From Timema cristinae (taxonomy: Eukaryota; Arthropoda; Insecta; Phasmatodea; Timematidae): a stretch of DNA of 64,000 nt. Shown one piece after another: positions 47,633-59,141 of this stretch. The notes beneath the pieces are model-generated. The model searched no databases. It saw only the letters and a program-made list of their open reading frames with translations, and was not told the origin of the DNA. The stretch's first letter is position 1; each line of letters starts with the position of its first letter. The stretch covers positions 52,141,433 through 52,205,432 of the forward strand of contig JBCFYV010000100.1 of the NCBI GenBank assembly GCA_039000515.1, written 5' to 3'. The translations under genes were made by a program, and so were the position numbers.

Positions 47633-49055
47633 AAATTATTAATTATTACAACTTACTCAGCAACAAATGATTGACTGCATCATTTGTATGGTTCGAAGTC
47701 ATGGTTGACTCATCCCATATTAACGTTTTGGACTTTGATGACGGTTGCATCATTCATTGTCTACCGAAACCAAGTTTTTGTTTTGCGTTAAACGTAAGTT
47801 CATAAGTTCATGTCAGATATATTTTTAATGATTTCCGATAGGTTAGGTGGATATGGTTAAATCTTCCCACTTTATGCGTTGTAAGATCGCTCAGTATGTT
47901 TTAAACATCTCCGAGAGCCTAATTTCAGTAATAAAAACATCAGAGAGTAATCAGATTATGACTATCGCGTTCCCTGGCAAAGTCCTCTGTAAATATATAA
48001 AATTAAGTTTCTCACGCCTTCTTTGGCTCGTCCGATGAACCAAACACACAAATGAATGCAAGTATCTTCATGAGAGAAAATTGAATATTCACTAAATTTG
48101 TTTCTTTCTGTCGATTTATCTTCCCACACTCTTTCATTTTCAAGATGACGTTTAATTAGAATAGTAATTGATTTGTTTGAATACTAAGATATGAAAAGGT
48201 AAGTTTGAATTTAGTAAAAATGTTGGACTTTACCTGTGTAAATTTTATTTGGAAATAAAACTTTTTTTAATTTACTTATATGAATATGAAACAAACAAAA
48301 CTATTAAAACACGTCACTGTATTATAATATGCACGATCTCTTTGGATATAATATTGGAATATATATTCTAGTTTCTCCTTGATTTTTAAGTACGAATAAC
48401 TTGTCAATTAATTAAATTAAATTAATCACGTTTATATTTTTTATTTTTCAATCAGTTTTCATTTTTAAAAATTTGCGCACCTTTTAAGTGGTTTCTATAC
48501 AATTTCACCAAATTTCATCTTTATAGCTTATTGAGATAAAATAGTAATAATTCTCTGAAGAAATATACTTACTTATACAGAGAGACAGACAGACATATTG
48601 TATTAAACTTTAATTAATATGTAAAGGGTCATAGAAAATAGTTTTATGTTCATTGAATCCAAGTTTTTAACAAAACGAGGAACAAAATAGGAAATATAAA
48701 TAAAATAAAATTATATAAAACAGAAATTGTAGCTATATGTTGAGACTTTTTCGGTTTATAATACATTCATAAATCAACTAGGTATTTCATAAATCAGTTG
48801 TGTTAAATTAGTGTTCAGGGGTTTGGTTGCTACATTTTGTCTAATAAGTATGTTAGGTCTGAGCCAGCAATAATAAGTATTAGAGCTTTAAATATTAGTA
48901 CTATAAATATGTAAAAAAAAAGAAAAAATTACTAAGTTTTTTCTTATCTCGAATTTTCTTGAATTCTCGAATCCGAATTCTGTATTCGAGGGTTTCATCA
49001 AATATACGTAATATATTTGATAAAAAAATATTTAATAAAATTAGTGAGATTGTTA

Positions 49056-49098
<43 letters not shown>

Positions 49099-51005
49099 AT
49101 TTTTATTAAGAAACAGAGTCTACCTACCATAATTCACCCCGTATAAAAAATGATCAAATTACATATTCTCATTCAAAAATGACCAAAAACAGTGATCACT
49201 TTTAATTGAATATACAAATCCAATCAAGGAAATCAACTACTAAAAAAATTGGATTAAAAAAACAACTACGCTACGTTACTTTTAATGGATCTTTAAATGT
49301 TCTTCTATTGGTTACCTTAAATATCTCCCACGAAGGTAGGATGACCACTAGTTCGTTTTAGTTGTTCGATGTAGAAAAATATATAGTCGATTATTGTGAA
49401 AAGTTTAGGAAACGCGTACGCTTATATATTTTTTAGGCCTGTTCTACTTTTATATGTGAAGATTATACGTACAGACAAAAACTAGGAACATGCGATTATA
49501 TATTAATTTTTTAAAACACATACGTTCTAATCACAAGAGCATATAAATGGAAGATATCATTAATGTTTTCACAACCAACGATTCATTAAATATTTAATAG
49601 AAAGTGATGACTAATCTATCAACTAATTTAATATAATCTTGAACTAATACACTTAAGATAGTTAATTCTTTTTAGTTAACACAAATTGAATTGTATCAAT
49701 TGAGGATCTTAAATAATTATTAAGTTGTCGTACCATCCCATTATATATATTTGTAAATAATGAAACACAAATGATTTTGAGGCTAGTTTGACTTTTTTTG
49801 AAATTCTCTAATAAAAAAATGTTTTTATTAAAGCCCTGATTTTAAAATTTATTTCAAACCCTGTCAGATGTCAAAAAAAGTATTGGCCGTAGATTATATG
49901 CTTTCATAATTTAAGGTAGAGTTGAAAAAAAGATTATAATACTGTACATTCTATTAATATAATTGTATTTATTAGTTCATAAATATCATTTAAAAAAAAC
50001 CCATAGTACTAATGTTGTTAAGATTATTCTCTACCTTTTTTAAAAAAAACACCGGCTCAAATTTCGCGCGCGGTTTATTTCCACGTCAGAGTCTCCCCAC
50101 TATCTGGCCTCCCTTAGCTCAAAACCCTCGACTAACTGTCCCAAATTCCAACTTGTTCCTTTTCTATCCCTCACCCTCCAATTTTCCCAACCCTTCTCTC
50201 TCTCTCTCTCATTGTTTCGTCCGTGATGTACCTCATACCTTTACTCTTCCTCCTTCACACCCCTCAAAACCGCTGATACGACTGCGCAGTGACGCCATGT
50301 TGAGGCAAACATTCCCTCCTATTGGAGCGCACCACGATTAGAACCCCTTACCCCCACCCCCCCATTTCTTCCAAACCCTCAACCCCTTGGAAAAAAAAAA
50401 AGTCTTCGTCAACTACTGTCCTCTTTTTTTTTTTTTTTGTATCTTCTCTTCATTTTGTTCTTGAAGGCAAGAAAAATAAGTACAATAATAATAAAAAATA
50501 AAGACGCTTGATCTCGAAATACTGTATAGAACCCAAACTTTTTTTTAAAATATGAAACCAACTATTTCTTCTTCTTTTTTTTCGGTCTTTAATAAAAAAT
50601 AAGAATTACTTTCTCTTTTTTTTTTGTATTATAAACTTTTGTCAGAGAAATGAGTAGTAAGTAAAGAAAGAGTAGGAAAATGGTAATGTTTAATAAAGTG
50701 GTTTCTTGGATAGAAAGGAATATATTCACATGCGCGCACTTTCCAAGAGTTTTATTAGTTATTACTTTCCAACTTACTCATTGAAAATTAAAAATATAAA
50801 TATATATATATATATATGCGAGGAGGGGGAATTGCTGGGCTGTTTTACATCAAACCCAAGGTTGGTTCAATGTCAGTGATATACGACCCCCCCTCTCCTC
50901 CTTCACCACCCAACTCTAATGGGTGTGAAATCAATATTTTGGAGGGTGAGAAAAGGGGTTGACGAGACAAGTTTTTTTTTTTACAATGGTTCATTAAATT
51001 TTTTT
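47633..51005. other. Long AT-rich stretch without recognised features
   Basis: Only a (TA)n at 49060, an AGACAGACAGACA block near 48585 and a GC-raised segment at 50060-50340 stand out (CGCGCGCGG, GACGCCATGTTG, CCTCCTATTGG). The segment is promoter-like in composition but no gene follows. Confidence 0.4.
49060..49094. repeat. (TA)n microsatellite
   Basis: About 34 bp of alternating TA ending in TGTGTG. Confidence 0.94.
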
Positions 51006-51246
51006 ATCACCGCGTCTTACTAACTGTTCAGGTTATACGCTTGTAATATAATTAATATAATAGAGTAGGGAAGAGGAAGGAAGCATTTTAGAGGTAATAT
51101 ACCCGCATTTTCATAGAAGGAGAGTGGTGAACAATTTAAGGGGAAATCACCCTCACTAGACTTGACCTGCATTCGAACCCAGATCTCTCCGCCATTGGTA
51201 GACACAAGAGTGACGCCTTTTGAACACTCTGCCACTGAAGTAGGTC
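51006..51246 (-). repeat. SINE C
   Basis: TATCACCGCGTCTTACTAAC tail to CTCTGCCACTGAAGTAGGT head. B-box complement GCATTCGAACCC. Confidence 0.8.
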
Positions 51247-51720
51247 ATAGAATAACCGACGTTTTCATGGTTTAAGATGTCCGTCTCACAAAAAGTGTCA
51301 AAATCCAAACACATATGCTTGATCTGTCCAATTGATTGATTAAAATTTCAAATTAAAATAACTTGAGATGGGTCACTAAGCAAAGCAGTTTTTTGAGATT
51401 ACATCACCCTGAAAATGGTATAGCCAGGTTAGAAAAACGATTTTTTATTTTTTTTATAAATAAAATTCATTCTTATTCATTCCCATTTTGAAAAAAAAAA
51501 AATCTTCAAAGATATTATTTGAAATATTTTGAATTTGCAAATATCAGTCATAAGAGTAAGCTACCCTTAAATTTAGGACTAGAATCAAAATATCTATTTG
51601 TGCTCGAGATATTACCATAATGGTATCTAGATATCAAGTTTGAATGAAATTCATCGAATGATTTAGGGTGTAGACTTGGGTACAGACAGACAGGCAGGCA
51701 GACAGACATGGAGACTAACA
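51247..51720 (+). repeat. Unclassified dispersed repeat (family F)
   Basis: Starts ATAGAATAACCGACGTTTTC and GTCCGTCTCAC and ends with GGGTACAGACAGACAGGCAG. The same start block recurs at 44755-44810. Similar ACAGACAGACAG ends occur at about 2480, 11228 and 48585. No coding capacity or ends could be defined. Confidence 0.5.
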
Positions 51721-52709
51721 AACTAGAATACAGGGAAAAAAAAGGGGTGAAGTCACATCACACATATTTTCTAGAGAAGCAACCTTTATAATCATATCAA
51801 ACCTCATAAGGATCTCACCAAATAATTTTTCTATAAATTTAAATATAATAAATACCTCTTTTAACCATTATCTAAAGCTCATGATAAAGGTTTCATGATT
51901 GTATTACAGATGGCAGCATTAACTCAATTCAAGTTAGAATTTGACTTCAAGCCTTTCCCTATACCCTTAAATTGTAAAAACCACCTTTAATTTTAGTTTT
52001 GGCAGCAAATTAAAATCCAACATAATATCGAGGGAGAAAATGTTTACAATTACAATACTATCTCTACACAATTAAGTAAAACAAAATAGAAAAAAAACAC
52101 TTATATATGACGAATCTATTAAAAAATTAATAGATTATTTTCAGACACAAACTGGGATCGAATTTGGTTTGTATTAGACTTTGTTAATTGTTGTTAATTG
52201 GTCACGGAAGAAAGGTAAAAACGCTTTATTTGAATCTCTCCATGTGAACTTTCTATTGGGTAAGAGAAAACAAAACCGTATCGAAAGATCGGTAACGTCA
52301 CCGCAAACTGATCACTACCCCCCCCCCCCGCCCCCCCCCGACGGAGCTCATCTGCAAGTCGTACGATTCCCTGGGACGAGAGCTAATTAAGAATCAGATG
52401 GGAATGTAATTGCGTTAGGGAAAACGTTCGTTCTAAGCCACGTTGGCCTACATTCTCACCTCCCCCTCCCAACCCGGCCAACCCTTTTCATGCTGAGCTC
52501 GGCCGAAAGATTCCGAAAAACAAATTAATTCTTAATTTGTCGCAGAGATGGCGTCTCTGTTGCAGAAACCCCCAGAGGGGGTGCGGGGGGTTGATAGTAA
52601 CGTGTACGCTATTGGATAGGTTAGTTCAATCCTGGAGAGGGGTTCCCGCTTCAATCTCCCTCCATATCCCAGTCGTTTTTTTCCCTCCAGATAATTACAT
52701 TAGTGCCCT
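51721..52709. other. No gene recognised; C-rich low-complexity part
   Basis: AT-rich to 52200, then poly-C at 52319-52340 and a GC-raised, non-repetitive part to 52700. No splice-supported coding segment. Confidence 0.4.
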
Positions 52710-52809
52710 CTTCGGTGGCCACATGGTTTAAGGTGATACTCTTTCAGTAGACTCGACTGCCGATTACAGGGAGATCGTGATTAGAGCCCGACAGGGTGTA
52801 CCGAGGGTG

Positions 52810-52876
<67 letters not shown>

Positions 52877-53012
52877 GTTTACCACTCTCTTTCCACGCAA
52901 ATGCGGGTATACGTTCTCTAAATTCAATCCTCTTCACCCCTAAAACCATTAGCGTGGTTAGTATATAAGCGTAAAAATCCTAGTGGGTAGTAAGACAGAA
53001 TGCTAAAAAAAT
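52710..53012 (+). repeat. SINE C with internal (TA)n expansion
   Basis: CTCTTCGGTGGCCACATGGT head. After GAGGGTGCTTT a TA run of about 58 bp (52814-52871) replaces part of the body. CACGCAAATGCGGGTATACG and the tail AGTGGGTAGTAAGACAG follow. Confidence 0.84.
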
Positions 53013-53039
53013 AAAGCTCAGTTTACACGATTGCCGGAG

Positions 53040-53250
53040 ATACAGGGCAGAATCCGCTCGGGTGACGCCAACGCTGGATACGGGACTTAATCCCTTTACC
53101 ACTGAGCTATCCAGGGATTGTCCTATCCTTGGGATTTCTTCGGGCTTTAATTCCCACCCCTGAGCACGGGATGATCACTGGATAGCTCAGTTGAGGAACA
53201 TTGGCGCGCTAAGCCGAAGGTACTGGGTTTGATTCCCATGTACAGGAGTC
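53040..53250. repeat. Two tRNA-like heads in inverted arrangement
   Basis: The minus-strand unit (CCACTGAGCTATCCAGGG at 53100-53117) and the plus-strand unit (CACTGGATAGCTCAGTTGAG at 53176-53195, with GGGTTTGATTCCC) face each other. Together they form an inverted repeat of the D-arm region with about 60 bp between. These are probably two tRNA-derived retroposon heads. Functional tRNA is not supported because the acceptor stems do not close. Confidence 0.5.
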
Positions 53251-53350
53251 ATATTTCAATTTAAATAATATAATTGAAAGACAGCCGATTTTCGTAATTA
53301 TAATCTTTAACCTTTCTAATAATTATACTAAAGTGTATAGCGTTGCTTTC

Positions 53351-53351
53351 T

Positions 53352-53401
<50 letters not shown>
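53351..53401. repeat. (CT)n-(AT)n compound microsatellite
   Basis: CT run then TA run, ending exactly at the tail of a minus-strand SINE C. Confidence 0.93.
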
Positions 53402-53608
53402 AGCACAGTGTCCTACTACCCATTCGGGTTATACACGTATGGCTTATGTATTAATTACATTAATGGTTTTAGGGATTAGGATGGTTATATTAATAGGAAG
53501 TGTGCCCATATTTGAGTGGAAGGAGAATGGAAAATCATTTAGAAAAAACTACCCGACCGAGACTCGAACCTCGATCTTCTCAACATCGGCAGTCTAGTAC
53601 AGTGATTC
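53400..53608 (-). repeat. SINE C, head replaced by hAT-like end
   Basis: Tail CACAGTGTCCTACTACCCAT, body TATTTGAGTGGAAGGAGAAT, GAGACTCGAACCTCG, then GGCAGTCTAGTA where a hAT-type terminus begins. Confidence 0.78.
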
Positions 53609-53609
53609 T

Positions 53610-53680
53610 TAAACTGGCGGGGCCGCGAAAAGTATTTTTTTTAGGGGGAAGGGGGGCTCAGGAAAAAATAATTTAAAATG
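53610..53680 (+). mobile_element. hAT-like terminus
   Basis: CAGTGATTCTTAAACTGGCG then GGGCCGCGAAAAG resembles the CAGTGNTTCTYAAAC ends of hAT elements. It interrupts a SINE C. The other end was not located. Confidence 0.45.
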
Positions 53681-53980
53681 TTATTTGCTTATTACTGAGG
53701 TCAATTATCTTAAATTTTATGTTTTAGAAGAAAGAACTTAATGATCGTAAGCATGTAAATATAGTAGACTATTGATTTTAAGGGGTAACGGAGGGGAAAC
53801 ACGTATAATAGAAATCACGGATAGTATAAATAATCCCCATCTGTTTACCATCGCCATTCAAAATTTACTGCTTTACTTATTTATGTAAAAAGGAATTTTC
53901 CACAATGATAAATTGTAAAACGAAGCAGAAAAATCAACTCCTGCATGAGAGTATCATTAAGTAATACAATTGAAACAACG

Positions 53981-54256
53981 GGTGACCCGGTGGTCTAGGG
54001 GTAAGGTGTCGGACTTCTGTGCTGGCGGCCGGGGTTCAATCCTCGGTCCCGGCACAGATTTATCTGATTGCCAAACCCTTCCTACACCTCTGGCAAGACT
54101 TCTTGTGAATGTGAGGAATGCCAGGCCTCCACCGTGGTTCGGATTCCACGTTAAACTGAAGGTCCTTCATTTCATCTCACAATCACCCTACCATTACACA
54201 TTAGCGTAAGTGCGTATAACCCGAACGGGTAGTAAGACGCGGTGCTAATAATAATA
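53981..54256 (+). repeat. SINE A, full length with 13-bp target-site duplication
   Basis: Head GGTGACCCGGTGGTCTAGGG, full body and tail. ACAATTGAAACAA flanks it at 53966-53978 and 54257-54269, an exact duplication. Confidence 0.94.
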
Positions 54257-54310
54257 ACAATTGAAACAAGAAAGAGAAATTAGTGCGAAGTATTCAACAA
54301 CAAAGAGAGT

Positions 54311-54447
54311 TTGTGGGGAATGCCAGACCTCCACCGTGGTTCGGATCCCACGTTAAACTGTGGGTCCTGCATTTCAACTCCCAATCACCCTAACATTACA
54401 CATTAGCGTAAGTGCGTATAAACCGAACGGGTAGTAAGACGCGGTAA
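54311..54447 (+). repeat. SINE A, 5'-truncated, A-tailed
   Basis: Begins TTGTGGGGAATGCCAGAC. The tail ends GACGCGGTAAAAAAAA instead of the usual (TAA)n. Confidence 0.82.
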
Positions 54448-54954
54448 AAAAAAATCTCTTGCTTCACTACCAAGACCACTCATAAACCCCCGGGATCCAA
54501 ACCCCGCACCATTCGGAAGTACATCCAGACTCTGTAATGTCCCACGGTGCCACGTTAATAGAATATTTAAGGAAACTATCGTCCACCGTAAAAAGGGGCA
54601 CTTTAAAATATCACAAAACCACTTTTAATTCACGACAAAAGAAACAAACTCGCATGCACACAAAACTCAGAATTTTTTAAAAAACTTAAGCAGTAGTAGA
54701 AATCGTGCCCTTGAAGAAGTGACTATACATCTTAAACTTGGGATGGTGAGGTCATAATAACAGTTAGATTAAATGTTTGGGGTTTTTTTGAAGGACAATT
54801 GTTATTAACTATCTTCTTCGTCTTCATATTGTTGTATCTGCTCACTCTGGTAAGATTCTGTAACATTCACGAATACCGCGATTCAAGGGCAGTCCCTATT
54901 TGCATCAGGAATAACCTTATCTGACAAATAGAAAAGTTACTAAATATACTTTCA

Positions 54955-55040
54955 CTTAGTCATACATGAACCCATGTGATCTGCAGCTATTGCTTTTGAT
55001 AGATATTATCAAAAAATATAAAATAACATTAATAATAAAG
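54955..55040. repeat. Dispersed short repeat with GATAGATATTATCAAAA
   Basis: TTTTGATAGATATTATCAAA here is itself a palindrome. Related copies lie at 8125-8190, 19960-20045 and, reversed, at 57655-57735, three of them with ATTCATACGTCAAGTCAT or its reverse complement. It looks like a small, old MITE. Confidence 0.45.
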
Positions 55041-55136
55041 TGAAATATTATCAGTGTTATTAGTACTTATTATTCTTGTTGAGGTTTTAAGACGAATCGA
55101 AACAATAAGGTCATTAACGCGTTATCATTGATGACC

Positions 55137-56118
55137 TTAGGTAGGTAATACAGCTAGAACCAGACGTCTTAAGAGCCCGTCTCACCCCACAGATAACACC
55201 TAACTTAGGTAGGTAATACAGCTAGAACCAGACGTCTTAAGAGCCCGTCTCACCCCACAGATAACAGCTAGCTTAGGTAGGTAATACAGCTAGAACCAGA
55301 CGTCTTTAGAGCCCGTCTCACTCCACAGATAACACCTAACTTAGGTAGGTAATACAGATAGAACCAGACGTCTTAAGAGCCCGTCTCACCCCACAGATAA
55401 CACCTAACTTAGGTAGGTAATACAGATAGAACCAGACGTCTTAAGAGCCCGTCTCATCCCACAGATAACACCTAACTTAGGTAGGTAATACAGATAGAAC
55501 CAGACGTCTTAAGAGCCCGTCTCACCCCACAGATAACACCTAACTTAGGTAGGTAATACAGATAGAACCAGACGTCTTAAGAGCCCGTCTCATCCCACAG
55601 ATAACACCTAACTTAGGTAGGTAATACAGCTCGAACCAGACGTCTTTAGAGCCCGTCTCACCCCACAGATAACACCTAACTTAGGTAGGTAATACAGATA
55701 GAACCAGACGTCTTAAGAGCCCGTCTCATCCCACAGATAACACCTAACTTAGGTAGGTAATACAGATAGAACCAGACGTCTTAAGAGCCCGTCTCATCCC
55801 ACAGATAACACCTAACTTAGGTAGGTAATACAGATAGAACCAGACGTCTTAAGAGCCCGTCTCATCCCACAGATAACACCTAACTTAGGTAGGTAATACA
55901 GATAGAACCAGACGTCTTAAGAGCCCGTCTCACCCCACAGATAACACCTAACTTAGGTAGGTAATACAGATAGAACCAGACGTCTTAAGAGCCCGTCTGA
56001 CCTCACAGATAACAGCTAACTTAGGTAGGTAATACAGCTAGAACCAGACGTCTTAAGAGCCCGTCTCACCCCACAGATAACACCTAACTTAGGTAGGTAA
56101 TACAGTTAGAACCAGACG
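55137..56118. repeat. 68-bp minisatellite, about 14.5 units, next to the MICOS exon
   Basis: Head-to-tail units of 68 bp begin TTAGGTAGGTAATACAG and contain CCAGACGTCTTAAGAGCCCG, then CCCACAGATAAC. Units differ at only a few positions: GCTAG/GATAG, CACC/CATC, CTTAAG/CTTTAG. Some variants recur in neighbouring units, suggesting recent unit-wise spread. Each unit carries the palindrome CCTAACTTAGG. The array starts about 150 bp past the exon donor at 56273, so it sits in the MICOS intron or 3' flank. Read on the gene's strand, each unit offers an acceptor-like ACCTAAGTTAG and a donor-like GGGGTGAGAC. Confidence 0.95.
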
Positions 56119-56198
56119 TCGAATTATGGAAACTCTTTCAAAGGAACTGCATATGCTCATTTGAACATACATTTTTCTTTGTTCCTGTTTTAATACGA

Positions 56199-56209
56199 GC
56201 GCATGCGCA
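56199..56209. promoter_or_regulatory. NRF-1-like palindrome beside the MICOS exon
   Basis: GCGCATGCGCA matches the NRF-1 core (YGCGCAYGCGCR) except that the first base is A. NRF-1 activates nuclear genes for mitochondrial proteins in animals. The site lies 64 bp beyond the exon donor in intron sequence, not at a recognised promoter. Confidence 0.35.
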
Positions 56210-56272
56210 GAAACGCTTCTTTCAGGGATATATCCGGAAACTCCTGGGAGACTAGTGCCGCTGTGATCTTAC

Positions 56273-56539
56273 CTGTTTGGTACCAGTCATGGCTGGTGAA
56301 CAGGTAGTCCCTGGTGACCAGCACGCAGTTCTTGGCGGAGCGAAGGGTGTCGTGGAGTTGTTCCTTGGCTTGCTCCGGGTGGCAGTAGGAGGTGGCAGAG
56401 AGGGCCCCCAAGGTGGCCCACCCCACCTTACTACTCTTACCCCCGCGATAGCCCAGCAGTGACGTCAGGAGGGTGGACGCACCTATCAACCCCATGCGCA
56501 GATTTCCGTTATCCTCCCTCCGGATGTACTTCGTCACGT
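56273..56539 (-). CDS. Internal exon of a MICOS subunit MIC26/MIC27 (apolipoprotein O-like) gene
   Basis: This 267-bp exon encodes 88 complete codons plus split codons at both ends. It reads DVTKYIRRED..., then a hydrophobic glycine-containing segment (LRMGLIGASTLLTSLLGYRGG), a basic KSSK stretch, and GWATLGALSATSYCHPEQAKE. In the APO_O family (MIC26/MIC27, inner-membrane MICOS subunits at crista junctions) the order is the same: a Gly-rich membrane segment, a basic turn, a second hydrophobic segment, then CYP-x-(Q/E)-A. Here CHPEQA replaces CYP. The acceptor is GTGTCCTCAG at 56540-56541 and the donor is CAG|GTAAGATC, close to consensus. Both ends are phase 1, so the exon is symmetric. The reading frame stays open past the donor for about 29 codons to a stop near 56190, so a retained or terminal exon is the alternative. 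The family call is from recognition, not a search. Choosing between MIC26 and MIC27 is not possible here. Confidence 0.75.
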
Positions 56540-57237
56540 CTGAGGACACCGTCAAAAGGTTCATTTATATTAACTACCTAGACACTTGACACGACTTACA
56601 AACTAACTTGATCTAGAACCTATAAAATAAATACTCATCCCTTACTCGCTGTGGGAAAGATTAATCCCAGACACGATGAGATAATTTGTACGTCATTTAG
56701 GGGGTTCGCTGGTTCGATTCTCGGGTGGTAATGACAAGGGTAGTAGATGTCTAGGTGCTTGGGCGTTAGTAATATTCTAGGTTAACCTAGTTTCTAAGGC
56801 TTGTGTTATAATATGTGTGTATAACATATGATTTTCACAGAAAGCTCTTTTTTTATAAAATGCCAACTTTTTTTTAGTCAGCATTGATAACATTTTCATT
56901 ATTATTATTATTTTATAGTACAGTCGAGTCTCGGAAACTCAACCTAATGTGGACTGAGATGGTGTCGATTTATTGAAATGTCGAGTTTTACGAATGAACT
57001 TGCATATAATGCATGTTTACTATGTCATAATTACTAAACAAGGATGAATCCCAGTACAATATTTAATATTATAGGTACAGTTGTACTGTGCTGTAGTATT
57101 GTACGGTACAGTAATAGTAATATATGACCAGTACAATATATTACGTGTTAATATAATGATGCACATAAATACGTGTAATAAAAATAAATGTAGTACAGTA
57201 CTGTGTATATAATATTGTATTGATTCGAATAACACGG

Positions 57238-57440
57238 TTTGTGAATGTGGGGAATGCCAGGCCTCCACCGTGGTTCGGATCCCAAGTTAAACTGTAGGTC
57301 CTTCATTTCATCTCACAATCACCCTACAATTACACATTAGTGTAAGTGCGTATAACCAGAACGGGTAATAAGACGCGCTACTACTACTACTACTACTACT
57401 ATATACTACTACTATATATAATAATAATAATAATAACACG
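57238..57440 (+). repeat. SINE A, 5'-truncated, in MICOS intron
   Basis: Begins TTTGTGAATGTGGGG. The tail ends AAGACGCGCTACTACTACTA, so the usual (TAA)n has turned into a (CTA)n microsatellite followed by (AAT)n. It is antisense to the gene. Confidence 0.82.
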
Positions 57441-57826
57441 TTACTGAATTGGAAAACTAACAAACACAGCCCTTGTAAAAACACCCCATCACGAATGTTT
57501 CACTACAGTTATACAAACAAACTGAGAGGTTATACGGTTGAATGACCTTGGATTGTGATGACTGGCCAACAACTGTGTGCACGTGTCGAGTTACACGGAA
57601 TGTTGAGTTACACGGAATGTCGAGTTTATGAAGTTCCGAGTTTCCGAGACACTACTGTATTGATAATATCTACCAAAAGTGACAGCTGCAGAGCACATGA
57701 CTTGACGTATGAATACGTAAAAGTACATCTAGTAACTTTTTTTTTAGCTGTTAGTTAAGGTTCGTCTTTAGGAAATTGGGTTGTAAAAGTTGCACTTTAA
57801 GCACCATTATTGAATCAAATGTAGTG

Positions 57827-58181
57827 TTAAGGTGGAGATCTAAAGGACGCGAGAAAAACCGCGTTTTTGCTGTTTCTATATATAAACTTTTTTTGGGGTC
57901 AAAATAAATCAAACATTGCTTCAGTAAAAAAAAAAAAAAATTCTAGAATATCTATCAAGGGTGTCATGTAATTTAACGACAACTTTTTCTCTTAATTCAA
58001 AAAGTTTGTCATATAATGTTGCTTTGATCATGACAGATATTCAACAACTGTTGACATCACCGTTTGAAGAAAATTAAACTATATGTCTCTACTGGAGCAA
58101 TATTTCTATTTTTTAATCATAAAAAAGTTTTTACTTTGAAAACAATGTATTTTTCTCGCATCCCCTTCCATCTCACCTTAA
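57827..58181 (-). mobile_element. Foldback MITE, opposite orientation, in MICOS intron
   Basis: TTAAGGTGGAGATCTAAAGG and CCTTCCATCTCACCTTAA are clear inverted ends. About 50 bp of the left arm is deleted and replaced by an A run at 57928-57942. Confidence 0.84.
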
Positions 58182-58548
58182 TACATTTAATAATAAAGAA
58201 AAATACAATTAATACTTATGTGCTAAAAACTAATTTATAATATCTTTACAATAATATTAATAAACAAAAAAATTTCCACATACATAAATTGTACATTTAT
58301 GAATATATTAAAATAAAATTAATAAGGAAAGTAGAATTAAGAATATATATATATATAGAAAGAGAATCATTAAGGCATACACACATTCTCATGTCATTAT
58401 ATAACGCATAACATCTAATCATGTTAGATAGAGGTAGCAAATAATTTAAAAAGAAAATATTGTCGATGATATTTAGAAATTATAAGATTAAATACATTTT
58501 TAAATAATAATAATAATTTTAATATACACCTACATTCATAAAATTTAG

Positions 58549-58855
58549 TTTATTATTATTATATTATTATTATTAGCACCGCGTCTTACTACCCTTTCGG
58601 GTTATACGCACTTTCACTAATGTGTAATGGTAGGGTGATTGTGAGATGAAATGGAGGACCTACAGTTTAACGTGGGATCCGAACCATGGTGGAGGCCTGG
58701 CATTCCCCACATTCACAAGTTGTGATTAATACACGTCGTGTCAGAGGTGAAGGAACGGTTTGGTAATCAGATAGATCTGTGCCGGGACCTAGGATTGAAC
58801 CCTTGACCCCCCAGCACAGAAGTCCGACACCTTACCCCTAGACCGCCAGGTCACC
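58549..58855 (-). repeat. SINE A, full length, in MICOS intron
   Basis: Inverted complete copy, head at 58855 (GGTGACCTGGCGGTCTAGGG on the minus strand), with the insertion-subfamily segment. Its head lies about 25 bp from the exon donor at 58880, on the same strand as the gene. Confidence 0.92.
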
Positions 58856-58879
58856 TTTTTTTGTTGTTTTTTTACATAC

Positions 58880-59035
58880 CGTTCAAGCGTTCCATGGCGC
58901 TATCTTTGTACTCGCTGGATTTCGTCCTGAAATGTTCAGATTTTTTGAACATGTCGCTCAAGAAGAGACGCAGGTTTCTGATCTCTGGTTCTAGCAACCC
59001 GCTACTCCACAGGGTTCTCCTTCGGGACTTTGCAC
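58880..59035 (-). CDS. Upstream exon of the MIC26/MIC27-like gene
   Basis: This 156-bp exon ends at AACG|GTATGT (donor GT at 58878-58879). The best-looking acceptor is TTGTGCAG at 59036-59037. It begins and ends in phase 1, and its last base joins the exon at 56539 to make a GAC codon, giving ...MERLND-VTKYIRRED in one frame. The encoded segment is charged and helix-prone (LLEPEIRNLRLFLSDMFKK, then SEHFRTKSSEYKD). That is what precedes the first membrane segment in APO_O proteins. The 2.34-kb intron to the next exon holds a foldback MITE, a complete inverted SINE A and a truncated SINE A. If the ELPVYPP exon upstream is spliced directly to this one, its phase-2 end needs the weaker acceptor CGAAG|G, making the exon 58880-59019. 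I cannot decide between the two. Confidence 0.62.
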
Positions 59036-59141
59036 CTGCACAAGTAGGCAACCCGTCAGTCTCTAAGGAGGTTCCCGGTGAGCAAGGGTATCGTGCGCAT
59101 ATAATGGGTGGGTTGACGTGGTTAGTAGGTGAAGGGGTAGT

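Noticed and set aside
50012..50341. 109-codon ORF
   Set aside because: Compositionally driven (Pro/Ser/Leu-rich) in a C-rich segment. No recognisable family and no splice-site support.
52319..52340. Poly-C tract as a G-quadruplex or i-motif element
   Set aside because: An almost uninterrupted mononucleotide run with no conserved context. Likely simple slippage.
55137..56118. CRISPR-like array
   Set aside because: The whole 68-bp unit repeats with no unique spacers and the setting is eukaryotic. It is a minisatellite.
56277..56462. Plus-strand ORF of 61 codons
   Set aside because: It is antisense to the MICOS exon, which has splice sites and family resemblance on the minus strand.
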